From NCBI GenBank assembly GCA_040235415.1, contig JBECKR010000387.1, positions 1 to 8,245 of the forward strand: DNA of 8,245 nucleotides. The letters are read 5' to 3'. Positions 1 to 6,816 of the stretch are shown here, in pieces (position 1 is the first letter of the stretch; the number at the start of each line of letters is the position of its first letter). The translations under genes and the position numbers were made by a program. Under the pieces are notes generated by a model that was not told the origin of the DNA, did not search any database, and saw only the letters and a list, made by a program, of their open reading frames with translations. The DNA comes from JBECKR01 sp040235415 (GTDB lineage Bacteria; Acidobacteriota; Polarisedimenticolia; Polarisedimenticolales; Polarisedimenticolaceae).

Positions 1-1650
1 GGCTCGGCCCTCGCGGTGGGCGCGCCGCGCCCAGTCGCGGGTGTGCGGCGCGCCGGCGAGGCTCGGCGCCCAGGCCGCGCCGAAGTCGCCGGAGTACGAC
101 GGGAACGCGTCGGGGCCGTAGGTCGCCAGCATGTGGTCGAAGAACTCCTCGGGGGTCGCGAGTCGGAACGCCGGCGTCTCGTAGGTCGCGTTCCACTGCT
201 CGACGAGGTCGCGAGCGTGGAACCCCTGATAGTGGTTGTCGAACGCCCGCAGCAGCATCAGCTCCGGGTAGGGGTAGCCGGCCTCCTCCTGCTCCGGGAG
301 CTTGTTGCCGAGCTTGCGGTACAGGTCGGGGAGGGTGTCGAAGAACGAGAAGCCGTAATCGAACGCCTCCGCGTAGCTGTCGAACGTGATCCACGAGAGC
401 ACGCGGGAGCCGTCCGGGCCGACCCACCAGAACGGGCGGTCGCCGTGGTCCGGGGCGGCGATCCTCCCCCCGAACGACGTGTTCATGCCGCCGACGTAAA
501 ACTCGACCCCCGATCGCGCCAGCAGCTCCGGGAGCGCGAACGTCGACCCCGGCACGTCGTCGGTCACCCAGGTCCGCACCGGGACGCCGTGCTCCCTCCC
601 GAACCGCGACGAGTAGTACAGGCTGCGGGTCAGCTCCTCGGGCCCCGCGACGGTCGTGTGGAGGTTGGCGTAGCCCGCGCCGAGCCGCAGCCTCCCGCCC
701 CTCAGATGGTCGACCATCGAGGCACGCTCGGCGTCGGTCGAGCGCTCCCACCAGCGGTCGAGCCACCATCCGTTCTCGATGAACCAGCGGTAGTCGGGGC
801 CGGCGTCGAGGTTCTGCAGCACCTGGTCGAGGTGCGTCTTCGCGAACGCCTCGATGTCGTCCGGCGGCTTCGTGAAGCCGATGTCGAGGTGGCTCATCTC
901 GACGAGCCAGATCTCGGTGACCGAGGAGTCGACGCCGCGGCCGGCATCGCCGAACGCGTCGAGGTCGTCGATCCAGGTCTCGACCCCCTTCGGGCCGTCG
1001 GCGTCGAGCGCGAAGCGGTGCACGCGCGCCACGGTGTCGAGATCGTCGGTGAACTCGACGGCCCAGCCGCCGGGCTCCGCGGCCGCGCCGCCGCTCCAGA
1101 CGCGGGCATGCACGAGGTTGTGCCCGCCCGGCCCCGGATCGATGCCGAGCCGCAGCCAGCGTCTCTGGTTCGCGGGCACGACCCCGTTCGCGGTGCCGGC
1201 CATCTGCACGAAGGCGCCGTTCTCCGTGCGCGAGAGCGCGATCGCGCCGCTCTCCGACACCGTCAGGCGGTACTTCCGGAGCACCGGGGCGCGCTGCTCG
1301 ACGTCGAGACGGAATCGATACCCCGTCCCGAGCTCCGCGCGGAGCTCGAGCGCGATGGAGAACGACGTCGCGCCGGTCGGCTGCACGAAGTGCTGCGCCC
1401 AGTGCCGCGTCGGAGAGATGCCGTACGGGCCGTAGCCGTCCGCGTAGAACGAGGGGTCGGCGCCGTCGGCCACCTGGGTCCACGGGGAGGCGTCGGCGAG
1501 CCCGTTGCCCTGCTCCCAGTCGGCGTCGAGCGTGCCGTCGAAGTCCTCGGAGAACAGCGTCCCGCTTCCCGGCACGTACGCCGCCGCGGGCGTCGCCGCC
1601 AGCAGCAGCGCCGCGAGATGTAAAAACGGTGTCTGACACCGTTTCGACAC
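1..1650 (-). CDS. Secreted GH38-type glycoside hydrolase (alpha-mannosidase family), 3' part missing
   Basis: The frame is open from a GTG at 1650 to the window edge (550 codons, no stop), so the C-terminal part is missing. Residues 1-24 form a signal peptide: basic VSKR, hydrophobic LHLAALLLAA, then TPAAA, so the enzyme is exported. Residues about 32-235 look like a concanavalin/LamG-type jelly roll (begins LFSEDFDGTLDADWEQ), possibly for carbohydrate binding. From about 244 the GH38 N-terminal catalytic fold starts: EIWLVEMSHLDIGFT carries the H254 and D256 zinc-ligand pattern, and TDDVPG at 363-368 matches the nucleophile loop, with D365 the likely nucleophile and zinc ligand. FDNHYQGF (470-477) follows. 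GH38 enzymes hydrolyse alpha-mannosides with a retaining mechanism; the exact substrate here cannot be read. The start is chosen because GGAGG lies five bases upstream and the signal peptide begins directly. It sits one base after the SUI1 stop, suggesting translational coupling. Oddity: codons 3-9 lie on a perfect palindrome. GH38 membership is from motifs only. Confidence 0.85.
   Translation of the reverse strand, partial: MSKRCQTPFLHLAALLLAATPAAAYVPGSGTLFSEDFDGTLDADWEQGNGLADASPWTQVADGADPSFYADGYGPYGISPTRHWAQHFVQPTGATSFSIALELRAELGTGYRFRLDVEQRAPVLRKYRLTVSESGAIALSRTENGAFVQMAGTANGVVPANQRRWLRLGIDPGPGGHNLVHARVWSGGAAAEPGGWAVEFTDDLDTVARVHRFALDADGPKGVETWIDDLDAFGDAGRGVDSSVTEIWLVEMSHLDIGFTKPPDDIEAFAKTHLDQVLQNLDAGPDYRWFIENGWWLDRWWERSTDAERASMVDHLRGGRLRLGAGYANLHTTVAGPEELTRSLYYSSRFGREHGVPVRTWVTDDVPGSTFALPELLARSGVEFYVGGMNTSFGGRIAAPDHGDRPFWWVGPDGSRVLSWITFDSYAEAFDYGFSFFDTLPDLYRKLGNKLPEQEEAGYPYPELMLLRAFDNHYQGFHARDLVEQWNATYETPAFRLATPEEFFDHMLATYGPDAFPSYSGDFGAAWAPSLAGAPHTRDWARRAHREGRA
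1622..1644 (-). terminator. Terminator-like hairpin with T5 tail overlapping the GH38 start
   Basis: On the minus strand the palindrome at 1644-1624 can fold into a stem of about 8-9 bp with a 3-5 base loop. Its right arm runs into five T residues (1626-1622). This is the layout of an intrinsic terminator and follows the SUI1 stop by only eight bases. It lies within the GH38 reading frame, so it would end transcripts after the SUI1 gene and reduce GH38 expression unless overridden by coupled translation. The stem is short and only moderately GC-rich, so real termination is uncertain. Confidence 0.35.
1624..1644. repeat. Perfect inverted repeat inside the GH38 signal-peptide codons
   Basis: Two exact 10-base arms, AAACGGTGTC (1624-1633) and GACACCGTTT (1635-1644), flank a single central T at 1634. 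The element occupies the codons for K3 R4 C5 Q6 T7 P8 F9 of the GH38 precursor. It is markedly more A/T-rich than the surrounding coding DNA, which suggests an origin separate from the gene. It resembles a REP-like or other small dispersed palindrome inserted in frame; that is inference, as only one copy is present in this window. Confidence 0.9.
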
Positions 1651-1651
1651 T

Positions 1652-2014
1652 TCAACCTCCGGTGCGCTTGACCCGGTAGCCGCGGCGGGCGAGCTCCGCC
1701 TCGACCGTGTCGCGGTGATCGCCCTGGATCTCGATCGCGCCGTCCTTGACCGCGCCGCCCGAGCCGCAGCGGCGCTTGAGCTCGCCGGCGAGCGCCCTCG
1801 CGTCGTCGTCGTCGAGCGGCAGGCCGCGCACCACGGTGACGGTCTTGCCGCGCCGCCCCGAGGTCTCGCGCGAGATCCGGACGACGACGTTTCCCGCGGG
1901 GCGCGCCGCGGCCTCCTTCGAGCAGCGGCAGCGATCGACCGCGTGCCCGCACCGCGGGCAGACCCGGCCCGCGTCGCTCGAGTACACGACGCGGGCCTTC
2001 GGCCTCTCGCTCAA
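1652..2014 (-). CDS. yciH: SUI1/eIF1-family translation factor (YciH-like) with N-terminal Cys motif
   Basis: The 120-residue product has the SUI1 core from about residue 43 to the end: NVVVRISRETSGRRGKTVTVVRGL, then an ELKRRCGSGGAVKDGAIEIQGDHRD block (78-102), which is the family signature shared with E. coli YciH, archaeal aIF1 and eukaryotic eIF1. In eIF1 this fold binds the small ribosomal subunit near the P site and monitors start-codon selection; the bacterial role is less clear. Residues 19-31 hold CPRC...CRC (C19, C22, C29, C31), a possible zinc-binding element of the kind seen in archaeal relatives. The start is a TTG at 2014, chosen because MSERPKARVVYSSDAGR matches the usual start of YciH proteins and GAGGG precedes it. 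The TTG overlaps the protease stop codon (TTGA), so translation is probably coupled. A cytosolic factor between two secreted enzymes is unusual. Family assignment is firm; function is not. Confidence 0.93.
   Translation of the reverse strand: MSERPKARVVYSSDAGRVCPRCGHAVDRCRCSKEAAARPAGNVVVRISRETSGRRGKTVTVVRGLPLDDDDARALAGELKRRCGSGGAVKDGAIEIQGDHRDTVEAELARRGYRVKRTGG
1656..1660 (-). promoter_or_regulatory. Ribosome-binding site for the GH38 gene (GGAGG)
   Basis: GGAGG on the minus strand ends five bases before the GTG at 1650. It is embedded in the last codons of the SUI1-family gene (the Thr-Gly-Gly end). It fixes GTG 1650 as the start and implies that ribosomes finishing the upstream gene can reinitiate. 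Confidence 0.8.
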
Positions 2015-5000
2015 GGTCCCTCGTTGCCGCACGCGTCGGCGGCGCGCACGACGTAGTAGCGACTCAGCGGGTCGTCGAACTGGTCGCGGTCTTCCCAGAA
2101 CGTCGCCGCGGTCTCGGCGACGCGGGTGAACGGGCCCTGCGGCGAGGTCGCGCGGTAGACGTGGTAGTCGGCCGCGCCGGGGACCGCCGCCCACGTGAGC
2201 CGCACGTGCGCGTCGTTGACCCCGCCGGCCGCGAGCGAGCCTCCGAGCCCGCCGGGCAGCACCTGAGAGGTCGCGTCCCGCGCCGTGACGCGCACGAGGT
2301 TGGGGTCGAGGACGCCGCCGTTGTTCGGACCCGACGAGCAGGTCTCGTCGTTCTCCGCGCGGACGACGTAGTACACGTCGGTGTCGTCCGGCGCCGCGGG
2401 GTCCGTCCAAGACGTCCCGGCGATCCCCCCGGCCACGAGGTTGCCGGGGCCGGGCACAAACCCCGGGTCGGTCGAGCGGTACACCGCGTACGTCCCGGGG
2501 TGTCCGGTCCCCCAGGCCGGCGCCTCGCTCCAGAGCACCGTCACGCCGGACGGCGCGCACGGATCGTCGTCCGCGGCCGACGTCGCCCCCGCGAAGGTCG
2601 GCGCGCCGCCGCACGCCCCGCAGACGTCGAAGTCCGGGAGACTGCCGTCGCGCACCAGGAAGCGGTCGACGTTGAAGCCGGCGTCGTGCTGAGCGTCCGT
2701 CAGCCCAGCGAACTGGCGGAAGCGGATCTGCAGGCTGCCGTTGCCGTCGGCGTACTGCGAGATGTCGAAGCTCCGCAGCGACCAGCTCGAGGCCGTCTCG
2801 CCGGTGATGTTGTTCGAGTTCCAGATCGAGATCCAGCTCGAGCCCTGCTTGACCTCGACGTAGGCCACCCCGCCGGTCGAGGTGTTGAGCCACTGCCGGA
2901 ACTCGAGCTCGCCGTGCTGCAGCCCCGAAGCGTCGATCACCGGGCTCGTCGCGCTCTGGGTCGTGTGCGGCTCGTAGTCGCCCGGGTAGCTCCCCTGGCC
3001 CGAGAGGTCCTGGCCCAGGACCGTCGTCCCGGCGAACGCCGCGGTCGGATCCCCCGGATCCGACCCGAGGCCCTGCGGCGCCCCGATCTCCCACTCGCCT
3101 TCGAGCGTCCACCCGGTCGAGCTCTCGAAGCCGTCCCGGAAGACCGCGCCGGGGATGGTGTAGGCGTCGAACTCGAACGGCTGGCCGGCGGCGTCCGCCG
3201 TCGCGACGTTGCCGTAGCGGTCGGTCGCGACCACCCGGAAGTACACCCGCCCGCACTCCGGGAACGACCCGATCGAGGCGCTGTGGCTCGTGCCGAGCGC
3301 GGTCGTCGCGGAGACGCTCCCGAGCGCCGGCGTCGTGCCCCACTCGACGTGCCCGGCGGTCGGCTCGGCGGTCGTCCAGGTGATCGTCGCGGAATCGTCC
3401 GAGATCGAGGTCACGCGGATCGCCCCGAACCCGCTGCCGGCGCAGTCGGCCCGGCCGGTGTCGAACGTCGTCGCGGGGTTGCCGGTGCCGTCGTCGGCGT
3501 CGTGGTACGTCGCGGTCACGAGATCGCCGTCCGAGGCCTGCAGGACGCCGTCCCCGGCGACCGCCGTCCCCGGCGCCGTCGGGATCGAGCCGGTGAAGGT
3601 CGAGGTGTTCGGGCCGGTCTCGACCAGGGTGACGATCTCGGGCGTCGTCTCGGTCGTCGAGGTCACGAGGACGTCGACGGTGTCCGCCGCGAAGATGTCG
3701 GCGTTGAGGTCGAGGTCGACGAGGCGGACCGGGAGCGCCGCCATGCAGCTCACGACCGGCGCGTCGAGCGTCACGACCCCCTGGTGGCAGGGCTGCAGCC
3801 CCTGTCCGAAGTCGCCGAGCGTCTCGAAGTGGTAGTACTGCCCCCCCGCGTCGTCGAGCGCGAGGTTCCCCGGGGGATCGGTGCTCTCCGCGGAGTAGTA
3901 GTACACCGTGCACTCGCGCAGTCCCGTGAGGGTCACCGCGTGGTTGGTCGTGAACCCGGCGGTCGAGGTCGACTCGGCCGGCGGCGTCGCCTCGCCCCAG
4001 TGCACGATCGAGGTCGCGTCCTCGTCGGTCGACCAGGTCACCGTCGCGGAGACGTCGGTCACGCCGGACTGCGCCACGTTCGAGATCGACGGCCCGGCGC
4101 AGTCCGCCGACGCGGTCGCCTCGCGCGTCAGGCCGGTCCCGCCCTGGCCGTCGTCGGCGTCGACGTAGTGCGCCGTGATGAGGTCGCCGCTCGTGATCGA
4201 GAGCACGCCGTCCCCGGCCGTCGCCGGATCGGAGGACGTCACGAGCGTCCCCTCGAACCGCGCCGAGCCCGGCTCGGTCTCGGTGAGCGTGACGGTCTCG
4301 GGCGCCGGCTCCGTGGTCGAGAACACCGTCGCTTGCGTCGTCGACGACCCGATGTTGGCGTCGCGCACCGTGATCACCATCGTGACGCCGCACCCGTAGG
4401 TCGGGCGGTCGAGCTTGATCGTCCCGGCGAACGGCTGCGGCGTGACCTCGACGCAGCTCGACACCGCGCTCTCGCACGCGTCGTTCGCGCCGCGCGCCTG
4501 CAACCGGTAGTACACCGCGCGGCCGTTCGGCAGGCCGTCGTCGACGTAGCTCGTCGTCGGCGCCGGAATCGTGTCGACGACGTTGAACGTGAACGCGTCG
4601 CAGGAGATGTCGTTGCGCTGCACGAGGTAGTCGTTCGCGCCGGCGACGGCCGACCACGACAGCGAGGCCGAGTTCGACCCCGCGGTCGCGGCGAGCGCCG
4701 GCGTCGCCAGGCTCGGGCACGACGACGTGTCCTGGTTGGCGGGGTCGGACGCGGACCCGCACGCGAGCGCGTGGCGGTCGAACGCCGCGAAGATCGCGGC
4801 GGCGTGCGGCGTGCCGTTGTCGAGGTTGCCGTCGTCGTCGTCCTCGATCCGCATCTGCGTGTACCACGTGCCGGCGCCGCAGCTGTCGGAGGCCGGCAGC
4901 GAGCAGTTGTAGATGTCGCCGCCGGAGCCGAGGCGCGAGCGGTACCACAGCCGCTCGGCGAGCTGCCAGGCGCTCGCGGCGTCCAAGCCCGAGGCCGGGA

Positions 5001-6717
5001 GGTCGCGGGTCGCGAGGTCGTAGATCGCCTCGGACGGCGGGTAGGACTCGCAGTGCACCTCGCGGCCGCACGCGCCGCCTCCGCCGCCGCAGTTGTTCTG
5101 GACGAAGTTCGCGGGGGTCGCGGGGGTGTGCGACTGCCGCGCGTCCCAGTCCATGTCCCGGATGCCGGTGCACGTCAGGCAGGTGTCGCCGTAGCCGGAG
5201 CAGGTTCCGCTCATGTAGAACCCGCGGCCGACGCAGGAGTTGCGCTCCTCCAGGATCGAGGTCACGTCGGCGTACGCCTCCGACGGGTTGTCGTACCCGC
5301 CGCCGTCGTTCTGGTCGAGGCCGTGGCCGTACTCGTGGTTGAACACCCCGGCGATCTCGCCGGTGTTGCGACAGCCGCCGCCCGAGCGGTAGAAGTTCAC
5401 CGTGCCGTCCCAGAACGCGTTGCAGGTGTTGTTGATGTTGACGTTCGCGGTCAGTGACTGCGACAGCCACGTCCGCTCCGGCAGCCAGTAGCGTCCCTTC
5501 TCCTTGATCCGGTTCAGGTGGTAGAAGCAGCTTCGCGCGGAGTGCGTGTTCCCGGGGCTCGCCCCGGCAGGGACCGCGCAGTCGGTCCCGGCGCTCGTGC
5601 CGAGGTCGATGCCGTCCTCGCACGTCCCGGACTCGTCGACCGCGCCGCAGTTGTCCGCGACCCGGACGTACGGCCCGTTCAGGCGCGTCGTCGCCGTCGC
5701 CGTCCCCGAGGCGCAGGTGTACAGCCCCATGTCGTTCGCGGTCGACCCGGAGCCGTCCTCGGAGACGTCCGCGTACGGCATCGGGGCGCCGGCCTGCTCG
5801 CAGCCGTCCGGGCACTGCCCGTCGTTCGAGACCGGATAGACGCCGCCCGAGACGCGCTCGTACTTGACGTCGTCGAAGAACGCCACGACCTCGCCGGTCT
5901 CGGCGTCGACCTTCGCGATCCAGATCCCGGGCGAGCCCGCGACCTCGACGGCGAAGCGCCACACCAGGCGGAACGCGATGCCCTCACCGACCGCTCCGCC
6001 GAAACGCCGGTCGCCGGCGGCGGTGCCGGCCGGCGGCACGGCGGTCAGCGCCAGGCGCGGCGGCTCGAGGTCGGTCGCGGTCTCGGACGGAAGCAGACCG
6101 ATGTAGCCGTAGAGCGCCTGCCGCGCGGCCTCGATCGCGATGCCGGCCTCGGGCACCGCGCCGGTCGCGCCCCAGCGGTCGGTCCCGAACGCCACGAGGT
6201 TGCCGCGCACGACGTACAGCCGCAGGCGCTCGTCCTCGACCGGAACGCCGTCGATCGCGCGGCGGAACGTCAGGAGCCACTTGTCGGGCCCGAGTTCCCC
6301 GGAGCCGTCGGCGTCGAGCACCAGCTCGGCCTCCCGGATCCGGAACAGCGTCTCGTTCGCCCGTACGAACTCGCGCGCGATCGCCTCGAGGCCGGCGGCG
6401 CTCGCCGGCTTCGGCCCGTGCGCCGGCACCCACGAGATCCCGCGCCCCTCGACGAGCAGCGGCGCGCCCGAGCGGCGGTCGAGGTACACCCGCCAGCCGC
6501 CGCCGTGGGCCGCGCGGAACGCCTCCCACCCCGCGACGCCCGCCGCGAAGTCCGGCAGCGCCTCGGGTCGCTCCGCGATCCGCCCGAGCCCGACCGCGGG
6601 ATCGAGCCGGACGAGGGCGTCGAACCGGCCCTCGCCGCGCGGGACGACGGCGGCGACGGCGACGGTCAGGCACAGCGAAAACAAAGCGAAGCCGAGCGCG
6701 GCGCGCGAACGGTGCAT
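2011..6717 (-). CDS. Large secreted zinc metalloprotease with FTP-like propeptide, Fn3 and jelly-roll modules
   Basis: The product has 1568 residues. Residues 1-23 are a signal peptide (MHRSR, then hydrophobic AALGFALFSLCLTVAVAA). Residues about 105-285 look like the FTP/PepSY propeptide of fungalysin and thermolysin-type proteases (DGVPVEDERLRLYVVRGNLVAF). The catalytic part spans about 290-655: HEYGH (461-465) supplies two zinc histidines and the catalytic glutamate, and NPSEAYAD (477-484) supplies E480 as probable third ligand. DDDDGNLDNGTPH closes this region. Twenty cysteines between 302 and 667 suggest disulfides, as expected for an exported protein. Then follow an Fn3-like domain (668-760), a duplicated beta module (765-968 and 980-1187), a MAM-like jelly roll (1192-1358, starting FRDGFESSTGWTLEGEWEIG) and two Fn3-like domains (1371-1568). 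No sorting or anchoring tail is seen. ATG 6717 is preferred over an in-frame TTG at 6786, because that codon is part of the -35 box. M36-like membership is likely; the substrate is unknown. Confidence 0.9.
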   Translation of the reverse strand: MHRSRAALGFALFSLCLTVAVAAVVPRGEGRFDALVRLDPAVGLGRIAERPEALPDFAAGVAGWEAFRAAHGGGWRVYLDRRSGAPLLVEGRGISWVPAHGPKPASAAGLEAIAREFVRANETLFRIREAELVLDADGSGELGPDKWLLTFRRAIDGVPVEDERLRLYVVRGNLVAFGTDRWGATGAVPEAGIAIEAARQALYGYIGLLPSETATDLEPPRLALTAVPPAGTAAGDRRFGGAVGEGIAFRLVWRFAVEVAGSPGIWIAKVDAETGEVVAFFDDVKYERVSGGVYPVSNDGQCPDGCEQAGAPMPYADVSEDGSGSTANDMGLYTCASGTATATTRLNGPYVRVADNCGAVDESGTCEDGIDLGTSAGTDCAVPAGASPGNTHSARSCFYHLNRIKEKGRYWLPERTWLSQSLTANVNINNTCNAFWDGTVNFYRSGGGCRNTGEIAGVFNHEYGHGLDQNDGGGYDNPSEAYADVTSILEERNSCVGRGFYMSGTCSGYGDTCLTCTGIRDMDWDARQSHTPATPANFVQNNCGGGGGACGREVHCESYPPSEAIYDLATRDLPASGLDAASAWQLAERLWYRSRLGSGGDIYNCSLPASDSCGAGTWYTQMRIEDDDDGNLDNGTPHAAAIFAAFDRHALACGSASDPANQDTSSCPSLATPALAATAGSNSASLSWSAVAGANDYLVQRNDISCDAFTFNVVDTIPAPTTSYVDDGLPNGRAVYYRLQARGANDACESAVSSCVEVTPQPFAGTIKLDRPTYGCGVTMVITVRDANIGSSTTQATVFSTTEPAPETVTLTETEPGSARFEGTLVTSSDPATAGDGVLSITSGDLITAHYVDADDGQGGTGLTREATASADCAGPSISNVAQSGVTDVSATVTWSTDEDATSIVHWGEATPPAESTSTAGFTTNHAVTLTGLRECTVYYYSAESTDPPGNLALDDAGGQYYHFETLGDFGQGLQPCHQGVVTLDAPVVSCMAALPVRLVDLDLNADIFAADTVDVLVTSTTETTPEIVTLVETGPNTSTFTGSIPTAPGTAVAGDGVLQASDGDLVTATYHDADDGTGNPATTFDTGRADCAGSGFGAIRVTSISDDSATITWTTAEPTAGHVEWGTTPALGSVSATTALGTSHSASIGSFPECGRVYFRVVATDRYGNVATADAAGQPFEFDAYTIPGAVFRDGFESSTGWTLEGEWEIGAPQGLGSDPGDPTAAFAGTTVLGQDLSGQGSYPGDYEPHTTQSATSPVIDASGLQHGELEFRQWLNTSTGGVAYVEVKQGSSWISIWNSNNITGETASSWSLRSFDISQYADGNGSLQIRFRQFAGLTDAQHDAGFNVDRFLVRDGSLPDFDVCGACGGAPTFAGATSAADDDPCAPSGVTVLWSEAPAWGTGHPGTYAVYRSTDPGFVPGPGNLVAGGIAGTSWTDPAAPDDTDVYYVVRAENDETCSSGPNNGGVLDPNLVRVTARDATSQVLPGGLGGSLAAGGVNDAHVRLTWAAVPGAADYHVYRATSPQGPFTRVAETAATFWEDRDQFDDPLSRYYVVRAADACGNEGP
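3157..4425 (-). repeat. Tandem duplication of a ~205-residue beta-sandwich plus Fn3-like module in the protease
   Basis: Copy 1 covers residues 765-968 (4425-3814) and copy 2 covers 980-1187 (3780-3157). Each starts with a beta domain holding the pattern ETVTLTETEPGSARFEGTL or EIVTLVETGPNTSTFTGSI, then GDGVL..(S)GDL(I/V)TA.Y.DADDG and ADCAG. Each continues with an Fn3-like domain holding SATVTW or SATITW, then ..HWG/EWG.., EC..VY(Y/F) and a GN-A-A--GQ--FE ending. The copies share the motif order but have diverged strongly, so this is an old protein-level duplication rather than a recent DNA repeat. Confidence 0.8.
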
Positions 6718-6724
6718 CGGTTTT

Positions 6725-6731
6725 CCCCCCC
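6725..6731 (-). promoter_or_regulatory. G7 Shine-Dalgarno-like tract before the protease ATG
   Basis: Seven consecutive G residues on the minus strand end seven bases before ATG 6717. A run of G can pair with the CCUCC anti-Shine-Dalgarno using one G-U pair, so this is the only plausible ribosome-binding site in the leader. It also supports ATG 6717 as the start. Confidence 0.5.
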
Positions 6732-6757
6732 AGAACGAAGGCGAGACGGCCCCCCAG

Positions 6758-6786
6758 ACTATGCGGCGATGCCGCGGGGTCGTCAA
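6758..6786 (-). promoter_or_regulatory. Sigma70-like promoter of the protease-SUI1-GH38 operon
   Basis: The minus strand carries TTGACG (6786-6781, 5 of 6 to the -35 consensus), a 17-bp spacer and CATAGT (6763-6758, 4 of 6 to the -10 consensus). Transcription would start near 6751, giving a leader of about 34 bases before ATG 6717. The spacer holds a GCGGC-3-GCCGC inverted repeat (6763-6775) that could bind a regulator. No strong terminator is visible between vapC and this promoter, so read-through from vapBC is possible. The rest of the 99-bp intergenic stretch holds only homopolymer G/C runs. Confidence 0.6.
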
Positions 6787-6816
6787 CCCGGAGTTGGCCG
6801 GTAGGGATTGGGGGGG

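Noticed and set aside
1329..1348. 20-bp perfect palindrome CGAGCTCCGCGCGGAGCTCG within the GH38 gene
   Set aside because: It encodes an ordinary beta-strand stretch (LELRAEL) using the gene's favoured CTC and GAG codons, which are mutually complementary. Codon bias explains it, and no T-run or regulatory context is present.
16..1623. Long plus-strand open frame opposite the GH38 gene
   Set aside because: Its product is an Arg/Val/Glu-rich low-complexity translation with no recognisable domain, whereas the minus strand gives a signal peptide and GH38 motifs. It is a by-product of high GC.
2161..5457. 1098-codon plus-strand open frame opposite the protease
   Set aside because: The composition is typical of antisense frames in GC-rich genes and has no domain; the minus strand encodes a clear metalloprotease.
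1652..5962. 1436-codon minus-strand frame that contains the SUI1 gene at its end
   Set aside because: Only the last 120 residues are real protein. The part before 2014 is an Arg-rich out-of-frame reading of the protease gene, so it is not a fusion.
6718..6786. In-frame TTG at 6786 giving the protease 23 extra N-terminal residues
   Set aside because: The added residues would put a basic tail before the signal peptide, and the TTG is part of the predicted -35 box; ATG 6717 has a ribosome-binding tract and starts the signal peptide.
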